From Phoronis australis (lineage: Eukaryota; Phoronida; Phoronidae), in contig NMRA01000217.1 of assembly GCA_002633005.1 (NCBI GenBank), forward strand, positions 610,228-674,227: a stretch of 64,000 nt of DNA. The letters are read 5' to 3'. Of the stretch, positions 48,178 to 59,515 are shown piece by piece. The notes under the pieces are model-generated. The model was given only the letters and a program-made list of their open reading frames with translations, had not been told where the DNA came from and searched no databases. Each line of letters starts with the position of its first letter. The stretch's first letter is position 1. The position numbers were made by a program, and so were the translations under genes.

Positions 48178-50200
48178 TTCCCTGTCAGGTACATTTCACA
48201 TCATATTTTAGTCATCTATAATTCCTCAACCCCCGAATTGTATTCCAAATTTTGTTTGCCGATTTCTAATAAGACAAGTCTCGTCCCGTTCACTCGTGAA
48301 GTCTGAATGCCTGCGCATATACTGTTTTGTAAGTCACGCGCCAAATGTCAACTGACTTGATACATCCTGGTAAAATACAAACTTTAAGATACAGTATTAA
48401 AGTTTTGACATCAGCGTAAGCCTACACAGCAATGTATTCTATAGACCCAATTCACGCGGCAGACATTAAAATCCAAAGCGAGGCTCACTGCGATAAACAA
48501 AGCCGAAGTTGACATTGCATGAGTTAAATGGCCGGTCTTTTGAGTCCAACCTGGATATTAAATCTTAAAAATATGTCAATAATAACCCCCAGAGACGTAA
48601 AAAAATCATTAGAGAATAAGTCAATGCACCAACGAGTTGTCTGGCGAAAGGGTATAAGCTTTTCTCGGAAAACTAGGTTCATAACATGAAAATAGATACG
48701 ACCAAATTGCGGCGATCAACGTATTACGTCTAGGTATTATGCTGAACGCAGGGTTACGTTTGTTCTTGTAAATTGCTGATAATAATGCTAATTTCTACAC
48801 TAACCAGTTCGTCTGCTCTTAATGTTGACGAGTTGATGAAATATTCGACAGCATTTTGATGTCATGTGCATCTGGTTTAATTTGTTAATCAAGAATATTA
48901 ACATCAAGAAGAGCTAGGTCCTGGTGAGGTAGGGACTACCGCGACTAACAATTGATTTGTCATTGATCTGAAAGAATAATTGGTGTTATTAATTATATTT
49001 TATTAACATAAAAAATTGGCTCGTAATTGAAAATAAAAATTCATTGACCATCAATTCTGCTTTCTTGGTTTTAATAATTCTTACGTCTATTGCATGTGTT
49101 AGGTTTCAAATATCAATCTGTACCAAGTTGAATTTTAAAATTAAAACACAAACCTAATTCGTTCGTTTAAAGCATAACCTCATTTTAGAGCTCAATTTAG
49201 TTAACTGCACAGAGCAACCATAATTACCATGTTTCTCCACGGGCCTCGTTCATCTCGGCGAGGGGAAAGATGCCTGTGCCTTCAAAAGGTGGATTTTTTC
49301 GCCGAGTGACGGGAAAAATCTAGCTCCCAATAACTATCAATAAGACTCCCGCCCTGTTGCAAGCCCTCATAGGCTATGTCTCAAATAGAATTTTGTGCTC
49401 TTTCAAATTGTCACGTGGTGTGGTTCACTCCAGATGATTTGAACTTCGAAGAGAATTTTCCAATCACATTTTTAGGCCTCGTGGTGGAATTTCGCGTGAA
49501 TTTTTAATATTTTTAGAGGGGAATAGAGCCGATATTCCGACCCAAAATCGGGGGATTGAGGGCCCTGTCCTTTTTGGAAAGAAAAATGCATTATGAAAAC
49601 ACACTGAGCCTGGCTGGCCGAAGATTCTCAAGTCGTCATTACTCGGCAACGAGATGCTATCAAATATGATCTAACTTTTCGAAAACATTTATAAACTTTA
49701 TACGGACATATTTTCTTTCGTCGCTTCTGCATCTCAGCGTCCTTAGTCGGAGATTATTAAACGACTGTTGAATGTTCATATATTTCCTAGCCGTTCGAGC
49801 AACGAGGAATACAGCTATCGTAGCAAGCATCGTTTTGGAACTCGCCTCCTGTCGGCGTGAATAAGGTCTATGTAAGAACTAAATTAGCAAGAGAGAACAG
49901 GGGTTCTTTGATAAGATCTGTTACAAATTTCTTAAGACATTTTCGGGAGATGAGGAACTCAAGAAGTAAAGCTTAACAATTGTCAAATGTATCAAAGAAA
50001 TGGTATATGAATATTGTATTGAAACTGAAAAAAATGAATAACAGAACACTCAGAATTCCACGTTAGGCATATACTCTTGTAGTTGTAGCGACAGCAGACA
50101 ATCATGTGGTTGCTGGGGTGGTCTATGCCAATAGGGAGCGATGAATCAGCGCGACTTTTGCATGGTTTGGCATTTCACATCATAAATAGTTCCATAGCAA
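48178..50200. other. No gene recognised
   Basis: Unique-looking AT-rich DNA with only short ORFs on both strands. The stretch 49.2-49.9 kb is GC-richer with several GGCC/CGGCGAGG words but no ORF or splice pattern I can support. Confidence 0.4.
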
Positions 50201-50352
50201 CTCGAGTATGAGTGTCAGATTTGAGTACGTTTGGAGTCTACTCGAAATGTGACATTAGCTAAGCTTTTTTGAGTACGACTCCTGTGAGCACGACTTTGAG
50301 TACGAAATCTCGAGTATGAGTCTGAGTACGGAGATTAGAGACCGGGCCCAGG
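50200..50352. repeat. ACTCGA-rich dispersed repeat (copy 3)
   Basis: Contains ACTCGAGTATGAGTGTCAG, GAGTACGTTTGGAGTCTACT and ends GATTAGAGACCGGGCCC, the terminus shared with the other copies. Confidence 0.6.
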
Positions 50353-50593
50353 CGTTGTACTCTCACCATCTGGAAGCTGCATGCACTTGGCTGAACACGT
50401 GGCTACACTTATAGTCACAATGTATTTAGCAATTTGACCATGTTTTGAAGCTACCAACACACTTTATACTTAACTTACTTTAAACACTTGATGGAACTGT
50501 GCTCAACGGTCATCTTCAGTTGGACTTCTGCTGTCCTTAATGGTTTTGTCCCTACACCAAGACCATCTCTAGTAGGCGGGACAACAGAGTTGA

Positions 50594-52012
50594 TCAGGCT
50601 CTGCCTGACGGTTGTTGATGGTATTGCTGTTGGTGCTTCATCCATATCCAACAAGATGCTTGTTCAGCTTCGGTGGCCACATCGCGTAGAAGAACCTTTT
50701 TCCTGTCGCAGAGACGCCCAGAGACCTTGCCATAGCAGTAACCGAGCTGGCCGGAAAACCACGGCAACCAACCTCCACAGAAAAACTCCAACACCTCCAG
50801 CCGTTAACGTGGCAGTCACTCCTCAGATCAGTATATTTCAGGTTCTTCCGCTCATGAGCCTCTTCTACCCTACTCTCCCACGGAATGGTGAGCTCGATCA
50901 GGATGATCTGGTGGGAACTGTCCGAATAAAGAATCAAGTCAGGGCGCTGGGTAGTCTGGACAATGTGCTGTGGGAAGGATGACTGGTGACCCGCAAGATC
51001 AACCCACAATTTCCAGTCGTTGGCTGTGTGAAGGATGCCTTTTTGCGCTGGTGTCTTCTTCTTACTTGCCTCATCGCCACTTCTTCTGATACTGATAAAT
51101 TCGATCCGGTGGCTTCTTGACTTTGGTTTACTCTTGACTTCGTCAACCAACACCCTTGCGAAAACTTTCAGTACCTGGTTGTGTCGGTAGGTGTACTTTC
51201 CTGATGCCAAAGACGCGCTGCAAGATGACAGAATGTGTTCTAAAGAACATCTGCGTCCACACTGAATACAGCTCGGGTTGTCAGTAAGACCCCAAATAGC
51301 AAGGTTGCTGGGAGTAGGCAGTACATCATAAACAGATCTGATGAGAAACTTTGCTTTCAAAGGCGACATCTTCCACAAGTCCGCCCACTTTATTTCCCTT
51401 TGCAAGACTTTGTCCCACTTCGTCCACGCCCCCTGCTGACCCATCTGAACTGCTCGGGCATACCTTCCTTCGTTCTCTGACAATCTAACTTCTCTGATTA
51501 TTCTGTCTCTGTCTGGGTTTTTAAGTCTCTTCCTTGCTGGATTCCCGGTCTTGTAGCCCAGTCCTTGCCTACCCTGGCAAGCACTCCCTATCAGTTGCTT
51601 GTGCCTCAGCCGGCTTTCTGCTTCGCTGATTGCCGACGTGGTGGACCACTTACTGCCGGTACGTGACTGGGTGATGCAACCACTGATAACCTGGTCAGAT
51701 GTATTCCGCAGAGTGATACTGGCTCGCACTTTGGTAACTTTATATTCCTCCACCACAGATGAGACCGGTAGAACGAGTTTCGAAGACTTGCAGTACAGCC
51801 CGACGTTGCTGAATGATGCAGGTAGACCAAGCCACCTTCGAATGAACCGGCTCGCTGCTCTTTCCATTTCCTCAGCTGAAGACGATGTGACGTCGTAGAT
51901 TAACAGTGGCCACATAAGCTTCGGGAGCAAGATGAACTGGTAGCACCAAAGCTTGAATCTTCCGGGTATGCCGTCTTTGTCGATCTTCTCAACATACTCT
52001 ATAGAATTGACT
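50594..52012 (-). pseudogene. 5'-truncated non-LTR retrotransposon with RLE domain
   Basis: A frame of more than 430 codons runs from an in-frame stop near 52,013 and opens with KIDKDGIPGRFKLWCYQFIL followed by LPKLMWPLLIYDV, typical of the thumb region after reverse transcriptase. Further on comes a C-x2-C-x7-H-x4-C knuckle, CIQCGRRCSLEHILSSC. Next is a restriction-like endonuclease block with RPDLILYSDS, IELTIPWESRVEEAHERK and VEVGCRGFPASS. This order (RT, CCHC, RLE) defines the R2/Hero/NeSL group of LINEs. A frameshift near 50,700 shifts the final residues (EAEQASCWIWMK) into another frame ending at 50,594. The polymerase catalytic part is missing (5' truncation), so the copy is inactive. 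Confidence 0.85.
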
Positions 52013-52256
52013 TACCTTGTGTTTACACGAGCAGATCCAGGATTTTTAATGGGGATCGGATCAAGGATTAATAAAACGGGGTTCCATGTCAACAACTCTA
52101 GATTTGATATCACTTAAATAAACGAAAAACTTAGGTTCCGGACACCCTTGAACCCCTGGATCCGCTTATGGTTTAGTTGGTTGAGAAGCACTGCTGGACC
52201 TGAAAAATCGGCGTAATCATGGAATTCCAGGTTTGCTCAAGTTAACTATAGATTGA

Positions 52257-52510
52257 TCAGACGACCACGTTCCCGGTATGACTGTGGCAATATTCTGTTA
52301 TCCATGTAAAACGGCAGCTTTCATCTGAGCTTGTCCACGTTTTAAACGAATAGGCATATTGGTATTTAAATTTAGGTTGCACACAACTACCCAACGATTC
52401 CAGAATACACAAGCTTATGTTCAAAGTCTTTTCATGGAAGAAGACGTTAAAATTGCAAAGATTATATTTCCGATTGTGATACTTGAGTTGTGCAGAGAGT
52501 TCTTCATACA
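52257..52510 (-). CDS. Possible terminal exon, Cys-containing extracellular domain
   Basis: After acceptor AATCAACAG (phase 1) an open frame of 83 full codons ends at TGA (52,257-52,259). It has five cysteines, with SLCILESLGSC and later DESCRFTWITEYCHSHTGN. The C-x7-C, then C-x-F-x-W and GN pattern faintly recalls a degenerate Kunitz fold, but spacing is off and no family is claimed. Its phase fits the ShKT-like exon at 55.9 kb, so it could be the 3' end of that gene. Confidence 0.35.
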
Positions 52511-53159
52511 CTGTTGATTGTTACATGGAATTTAAGAAACTTAGATTGAAAGTCACTAAAATGGTTTCTACAGAGTACGTAGTGTTCTAAGAAAAACCAG
52601 GGCGGCGCTGGCGAATGGAGTTCTTGTCAAGGAAGGATTGTTGAAATCAGCTCCGTTATCCACTTTTGCTTCGTCCATAGCTACCACTCCTCGGGAATAG
52701 TCCTCACCACCCCCTTGAAAACCAAAGTAAAACCAGCGGTCCGCTTATCGGTCGCTCAACAATATACTTGTAATTGAGAGAAGGTATACAAATGCCATCC
52801 ACAAGACACTCGAAGCAATTCAAAGCATGTAATTCTGGGAGCAATGTGCGTCACACCTAACATTATGTGGTAGTGCAACACGTTCGCTAGTTATGTTGAT
52901 ATTGAAACAAATGGACACCCTAAATTAACTGGCAACATGGCAAAGACGTCTCAACTAGCCTGTGCTCGGTCGTCAAGACGCTTACGTCAACTAAAAGCAG
53001 CACATGGTGACAATGCTGACAGTAATTCACGATCGGGAAGAGATCAACAAATCTTGACCTGCTGTGATGAGGTCAATATGATATGGTTCGCTCTCTTATG
53101 TAATTCGACTTATTTCCAGATAATCTTTCCAGTAAGTAAAACTCATACACGTGTATCTA

Positions 53160-54605
53160 CAATAGCGGATTTGCAGCGCAAACGAACTACACATTGCGCA
53201 TGTGCGAGTTACTTCCTGCGCGAAGGCTCATGGGATAGCTTGGGGTCAGGGATGTCTTGAGCAGGCTGGATAGTGTGTGCATTTGGAGTGATTTGCAAAC
53301 TAAATCCATGTTTCATTTTTTGCTTTATAATACAAAGCAAATAGTCTCTCTCGTTTCTAAACACAGCGTAGTTATGATCAGTGACCGTGTGACCGAGGGC
53401 ACGACTGTCGTCATGTTCAGTATTGGGGCAATCGGCGTTGATTTTGAAATCTACTCCGGTTTCAGACAAGTTGAGAGTTTTTGGGTTCCTTAACTTTTGT
53501 AGCTTTCGCGGTGGATATCCTAGAGACGTTAATTTTAAGAGGAAACTCCGTCGGAATGTTGTTCTCATACGTCTTTTTTCCACCAGGAAAATGTTCGCTG
53601 CACACACGATGGCCCCTAGACAATTACATCACACTGGATGCCGCAGGCATTCAGGGGCGATAGTATATACATCCTCATAAAAAGTTACTCATTTCAAAAA
53701 ACAGCATATAAAATCAAATGAACCATACATAGGAACACGGAGTTGTAATTAGCACATGCCACGACTCTGAATACAATTTAGTCAGCAAAACTTGAACAAA
53801 TCGATGAAAATCTGTCACGGTTTGCTCGAGTTTCTCTCAGTTACCGGGTGCCATTTTGAGGTTTTTGAAGTTACGCGAAATAACGCATGTTGACGAATAA
53901 AAAGTCCAAGGGACAAACATCTTACAAGTTTCACCCGATACCTGCTCATGCTATTTTACAGGTGCCGTACGCAATTGTCACGCGCTAGCGTCACGCGCTT
54001 CGCTCAGTCTCGCGCTAGCCTTTGCCTAACTCACGTAATTCAGTTGACATGATTTGTGGTTATCGCGCACGCGGTGATAAAATTAACGGCAACCAAAAAA
54101 GTAGAGTTGTAATTCTTCGCTAAAGTCATCTTAATTCTCACAACTAAGCTTCATCAAAGATATGTATAGAAGTAGAAAGGACCAATGATGAAAGTAAGCG
54201 TTTTTCTTCAATGCCTTTATTTTTAAGTGTAGAATGTATTTTTGACGAGGTGAAAACTCGAAATCGGTAACCCAAATCCGAGGGGATACGGGTTGCCTAC
54301 TAGAAGGCCCCGCGCTGGTTTGAATGCGCTAAATCTCCCCTTACTCCCAACTCTTATAATGTTGTTAGTCCATTTTTCACGAAGTTCTTGGTTTGCAGGG
54401 AATACATAAAAACTCAGATTAATATCTCTCTTGTTGTTTTTGAAGCAGCCAGGAACACAACAAGTGTATCCGCCGTAAGTTTTCTTCGCGCTCATACCGC
54501 GTATTATGCTTGTTACTATGGCCGCTTTCGGAATCCTGACCACAGCACCCACAATGCACCATTTTAACCTAATTTCAATATGGCGTCGCTGCAAATCCGC
54601 TATTG
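53160..54605. mobile_element. Possible THAP/P-element-like transposon relic
   Basis: CAATAGCGGATTTGCAGCG at 53,160-53,178 recurs exactly in reverse complement at 54,587-54,605, framing a 1.45-kb segment that holds a THAP-type start. P-element transposases begin with a THAP domain, which suggests the relation. I see no 8-bp target duplication, and the interior has no long transposase ORF, so this remains tentative. Confidence 0.35.
54304..54495 (-). CDS. THAP-type zinc finger, N-terminal fragment
   Basis: From ATG at 54,493-54,495 the frame reads MSAKKTYGGYTCCVPGCF, then DINLSFYVFPANQELREKW. The CCVPGC start, SF--FP and the conserved Trp match the first half of THAP DNA-binding domains (C2CH zinc finger). 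The second half with the C-x2-H pair is not in this frame; a possible donor (CTA/GTAGGC near 54,304) may lead to another exon, or the copy is broken. It lies between the 19-bp inverted repeats listed above. The longer open frame upstream (to 55,089) shows no domain. Confidence 0.55.
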
Positions 54606-55676
54606 ACATACAGTACATGTATCGCCAGGATTGTGAATGATGGCTTATCCGACCAATCAGAACACAGCATTCTTGACACACCCTCGGTTTACAAGTCGAC
54701 ATTTTACCCGACAAACAACACGTTGCCGGGTAAAAGTTATTGTTTGTTTGTCGGCATTTCGAAAGGGGGCGGAGCTTGCGATAAGTCAATGGCACCTGTT
54801 GACTATGACAAAACCAAATGGAATTCGAAGGCCACTGAAAAAGTTGACCTGTCTTACTGGTCCGCAAACAGTGTACTCCCGGAGTACTTTGCTTCAGCTT
54901 ACGCAAGCATACTTCCGGTGATGTTGTGAACGGCCTCACGAGCATGCACGCAGGTTTGAGTGAATGGACTAGGCTAGTTGAGAGGCATACCAGGTTAATT
55001 TTACAGATTGAATGAACCTGAGGTGGTACTACTGGATTATTGGTGTCATCACAGGTAAAACGTGAAACGTTAATTGCTCCCGATGGCATGCAGCAAGTTG
55101 TTCAGGAAGTGCTTGGTGGGTCACCACATTGGATAGCAGTCATATTTGTTATTGAAATACCGCGTCAAACGTTTAATGTATGAGACCTGCGGTAAAGCAT
55201 TACTAACTCGCTTTAGACCAGTCTTCTCATTGGTCAGAAAAATGAAGTGTACACATGGAAACGAGCTCATCCAGTAAACAAACAATTCTTCAATATCGAT
55301 ATCATTGCATATGCCAGGATGCTATAATGTTTTCGCAGCCACTATATGACGAGCTACTCATTCCGAAAAGCGAAGCTCATGTGCAGCAGATTGCTAAAAT
55401 GGCGAGATGCGGAGCTTAAGCATTGTAAGTCATTGCAACGCGACTTTTGTTCAAGCAACTGTATCTCCTGCAGGGAATCTCTTCGCAACTAGAACCTTTG
55501 AAGTCGAATTTTGCCTTCAGAACCAAATGAAGTCAGTGCTCAGGTATGAATTTAAAAGCTTGCAAAAGAAGATAATGGGGCTTTGGCACACTTTCGTGGG
55601 TCTCTATTTCAAGTCTCATATTTTCTTGCATTAGCTAATTCAAAATAATAAGGTGTTTGGACAACTGTAAGCCGAC

Positions 55677-55696
55677 GCACACTCACACACACACAC

Positions 55697-55735
<39 letters not shown>

Positions 55736-55741
55736 CACACA

Positions 55742-55789
<48 letters not shown>
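55677..55789. repeat. (CA)n microsatellite
   Basis: About 113 bp of nearly uninterrupted CA dinucleotides, with a few G or T substitutions. Confidence 0.95.
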
Positions 55790-55790
<1 letters not shown>

Positions 55791-55883
55791 AAAATTACAT
55801 GTATTTTACGAGGGCTTATTGGTGTAAGCGCATTTAAATAGGGATACTTGTACCCTTAATATTGAAATGTCCGATATACTTAC

Positions 55884-56000
55884 AGGGGCAAACGTTGCAC
55901 ATAAATGGACATTGCAACGGTGTAGAGCCGTATTTGCCACACGTATCCAGGAACCCGGGTTCAGTACAGTGTGGCGGCTTTTTTGCTGATTTGCAGAATA
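55884..56000 (-). CDS. Divergent ShKT domain exon of a second gene
   Basis: This 117-nt exon, symmetric in phase 1, has acceptor GCTATTTTAG and donor GTAAGT. It encodes FCKSAKKPPHCTEPGFLDTC, then GKYGSTPLQCPFMCNVCP. Six cysteines in ShKT order with the final C-x2-C--C layout support a ShKT-like fold, but it is only distantly related to the four domains at 15-28 kb. It lies 2.4 kb downstream, in the minus direction, of an EGF-like exon with the same phases. Confidence 0.65.
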
Positions 56001-56472
56001 CTAAAATAGCAACAAACCTATTGTAATGCTATGCTTTGAGAAAGTGATACACCGCGCTACTGCCTGGATACCTAATGATCTTCTTGATAACACATCGTGC
56101 AATTCTTTGTACTTGTTGTCTCAACGAGTCAGTAAACATCACAATTACATGTAAAAAGTGAAAGACTTGCAGCAAAGTAGGCCTCACGTCGAAAACGGGA
56201 TAGCAAAATCACTCTACCGAAAGACTTAGATGGTTCCACACTATACACGAATACACTGTACATGCGTCTACATTATGCTCATACAGTATATGTACACGTA
56301 CAGTGTATGTGTCTTCAACTGTGTTTGGATAGATTTGATATCTGGGACTCCATAACAATTTAACAGGGAGTCTCAAAACACAATCAACCCGCGGCAGTGC
56401 TAACAAGTCGCGGCATCACAACACGCAGGCACTCCTCTGCGATGAAATCCTATAACACTTCTAGTGCTACTA

Positions 56473-56709
56473 GAGGAGGCAGTGTGGCCTGGTTGATAAG
56501 TGCCCGCTTTCTTTACTCGAGGTCGTGGGTTCAAGTCCCACCAGGTCACACTGCTAAACCTTTGAGCCAGGTTTCTAGCTCCTCAGCTCGGTTTTAACCA
56601 TATATCAATAAAGCATAAAAATATTTCCAGGTGATCAGTGCAATGGGCGCACATGCGAGGCCTGCGCACGTCTGATACAACGTGTATCAGACCGCCTGCA
56701 ATAAAAAAA
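56473..56709 (+). mobile_element. tRNA-derived SINE with 11-bp target duplication
   Basis: TAGTGCTACTA occurs at 56,462-56,472 and 56,710-56,720, directly flanking the 237-bp insert. The 5' part resembles a tRNA with an exact B-box GGTTCAAGTCC (56,528-56,538) and an A-box-like GTGGCCTGGTTGATAAG. The 3' end is an A-rich tail (AATAAAAAAA). Together these are the hallmarks of a SINE mobilised by LINE machinery. It is not a functional tRNA gene. Confidence 0.85.
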
Positions 56710-56994
56710 TAGTGCTACTAAACCAGTCAGGAGGCTTAGAAGTTTTGTTGTGCATGTCAAATGTAGTTTTGTGGATAACACCGGTGTGGTTTATCAGATA
56801 CATGTACCTTGCGGTGTGAGCCGCACTTATATAATTGGGACTGGTAGGGATCGAACTCGGGACTCGTCTTTACAAACATCACGACGATACAGAGTCTGAG
56901 GAACACCGTCCCGTAACCAGAAACGGGCTTCTCAGTCAGTGTGTCACAGCTCGGCAGTCACTGATCATATTATGTAGTTTAATTATATCATCAA

Positions 56995-57285
56995 TTAGGA
57001 CAGTTGCAACAGGGCCTGCATGTTTTGTAATGCGACTGAAAACAAACTTTCAAAATTAAATAAAGTATGATTAGCTACCGGTTGTATAGAATCGTAAATA
57101 GCACTTTCAGTTCTGACGTTGTACTCTGCTTCCTCAAGGTTAGCGGCACTGGTTGACCTAGCGCCAGTTTTATGAAGTCTGTTGCCAGTGTTGTCATTCG
57201 GAACCGATTTTTCAAGTTTATCGCTCACGTAAAACTGAACGTGGTCCATTCTGAAGTCGGCGACGCACCCTAAATGGTCTCTCAA
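56995..57285 (-). CDS. Possible cytoplasmic-tail exon (uncertain)
   Basis: The frame contains VSDKLEKSVPNDNTGNRLHK, then EAEYNVRTESAIYDSIQP. The two Tyr-x-x-hydrophobic motifs (YNVR-like and YDSI) are reminiscent of tails of transmembrane receptors. A GTAGCT donor follows YDSIQP at 57,079, but the splice phases do not match the neighbouring EGF and ShKT exons, and no membrane exon was found. Confidence 0.2.
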   Translation of the reverse strand: MRDHLGCVADFRMDHVQFYVSDKLEKSVPNDNTGNRLHKTGARSTSAANLEEAEYNVRTESAIYDSIQPVANHTLFNFESLFSVALQNMQALLQLS

Positions 57286-58396
57286 CTGTACGCTTGAGCA
57301 ACTCTACACCGTAGAAGTCAACCGTATTAAACTGAATCTGATCACGTCCAAAGTTAAACCTGGTTGATGATCAAGTGCAGGTCTAAGGAATTTAGACATC
57401 GGTGGTGAAGTATAAACCGGCTTGAACGAGATATAAACTGTTTTTAGTTGACCACTGATCTAAAATTTAAACCGACTTGATGAAATGCACAATTATCTAA
57501 TACACCTATTCTAAGTCTAAAAACACAATTACTTTTAAACCATGTTCATGAAATCAGATGTAGCAGTCGTCAATGTGGACTATCATTAGTCAGTGATTCA
57601 TGTTCGGAACACTGAGTTTATTTGTAAACAGAACGTAAAATGGCCAATGTCTAAAAACATATACTTTCTCGATTCAAACCCAATTTACAAAAAATTGAGC
57701 AACATGTACAAAAGGAACCTCGAAGAAATAGTGCTCACTAAGGTAATCTACGTGGATGTCCGAGAACTCGAATCCGTGGCGTTCTGGTGAAAACGTCTAA
57801 ATGGGGCACATTCTATAACTTAATTTAGAAACTGCACAGCAGTTGGGTGCGTGAAATGACCGATGAAAGTCTCGTCAGTAGGTGCTCATTTTTCTGATGA
57901 ATTACTTCAAAGATTTCCACTGATCAGTCTTTAAAATTAAATTATCAGACTTAAGTTTGGCAATACTGTGCTAGACCACTACGTGTACGTCAAGGACAAA
58001 TTTCTAGCCGGTATTACTTGAATATTCTGTCGATGATATGGAGTTTAAAGTGACGTAAATGCGATTAATCGCTAAGTTATTATGAATGACCTTGCTAATT
58101 AATTTCCCTGATTTTGCCAACGCGGGTGGAGAGACACTTGTTGATATTGTGGCTCGGTGTAGCCAGCATTTTTGTGGAATCTACGGAGATGAAAGAAAGA
58201 GAGAGAAATCGAGTAGAACGTTTGGATCTAGAAATTTTGGTGATGTTCAGCTGGTTGGGAAAACTGCTGTACTTCATTGCCGTGTGCCAAATGTCAAGTA
58301 CAACGACTTTTTGCCCGCACCTGTGTTTCATAGCGTATTGCAGCAAACAAGGGCCAACGTCGAAATAACTGTTACGAGGCCATAAGGATAACTTAC

Positions 58397-58507
58397 GTTT
58401 GCAGTTGCTTTCCGGTTTATAATTATTGACACCGAAATTTGAACACTTGCACTTGCAGGTTTCCGGATCAAGGTCGCCACCATTGTAACAAAACTGTTCT
58501 TTGCAAT
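58397..58507 (-). CDS. EGF-like exon of a second extracellular gene
   Basis: This 111-nt exon, symmetric in phase 1, has acceptor TTTACAG and donor GTAAGT. It encodes DCKEQFCYNGGDLDPETCKC, then KCSNFGVNNYKPESNCK. The CYNGG--D--TC-C-C core is the EGF/CRISP-type small disulfide module often paired with ShKT and CAP domains. No upstream signal exon was identified within the window. Confidence 0.65.
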
Positions 58508-59206
58508 CTGTAAATAAATGAAATAAAAAGACGATCACGATGATGAAGATTATGATACACTGACTCAATGTGTTCTATAAGAGATCTTTTATTGCCATGG
58601 AATATAAAACGATAACAACACCTTGACATGTGCCTTTGGAATTTATTGTATAAAAGCAACCGAACGGAAATGGATCATTCAATGTTTCTAAATTTTCTAA
58701 ACACACTTAACAGAGGTTTTATTTCTCTTCAATCCATGTAGCTTGTCAAGACAGTTATTTCAAGTTATTTCAAAATTCGTTTTGCAAATCATCAGGCACG
58801 AGAAACTAATAACCCATTGCCCATAGCGCTTGGAGATACTTATCTAGATACCTGAACGAAGAGAGCACAAAACTGAAATGTTTTGAAAAGTGGAATAGTC
58901 CTGCTATGTCTTCCATGACTGACCCAGTGATGGCAATCACAGTTTAAAAAATACAACCACCTTGTTTGTTACATTTACTTAACACATTTAAGCAAGGCGA
59001 GACAATCACGGCAAGTAGACCTCAGACTGATGAGGTCGTTACGGCGAAATTTGTTTCTAAGTCACAAAGAGCGCCACTTTCGAATATTACCCATACGTCA
59101 ATGACTTCTCATAGGAAGTTGCTTAAAAACAGGAACATAAATATGGTAAGATAACATATCCATTGGCAATTGTTATCGTGTTAATGCACAATTTCATAGA
59201 CGGTTA

Positions 59207-59515
59207 CAGTGGCGGAACTGGATTCCATAAGGGGTTTCAACATCCTCGGGGGAATTGGGCAAAGCGCGATTGTATGTGCACAGGCGGCCCGAAAGTTCGG
59301 GGGTGAGGATGTACAGTAGATCTTGTGTTCATAAAATGTATTGGTGGACAAAAAAACTGCAACGCGTTTCCGCGTCTGAGCACCCCCCTTTCTTCCGCTA
59401 CCGGCCCTAGCTCCTGAACTCAATATTCAATATTTCCTCACGCTTCACGCTGCTGCTGTTTCATTTTGCTTGCGGCAGCCAAGGGGGCGGGGCCCTGCCC
59501 CTAAATCCGCCTATG
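59207..59515. mobile_element. hAT-like MITE (309 bp) with 5-bp target duplication
   Basis: The left end CAGTGGCGGAACTGG and right end (reverse complement) CATAGGCGGATTTAG are imperfect terminal inverted repeats of the hAT style CA-(N)2-GGCGGA. GGTTA lies directly outside both ends (59,202-59,206 and 59,516-59,520). No transposase is encoded. Confidence 0.6.

Noticed and set aside
54496-55089. N-terminal extension of the THAP ORF (288 codons in all)
   Set aside because: The upstream 198 codons have no domain and cross the 19-bp inverted repeat; the ATG at 54,493-54,495 directly precedes the THAP motif and is the better start.
56476-56550. Functional tRNA gene
   Set aside because: A- and B-boxes are present, but the arms do not form a proper cloverleaf and the segment is the head of a SINE with target duplication.
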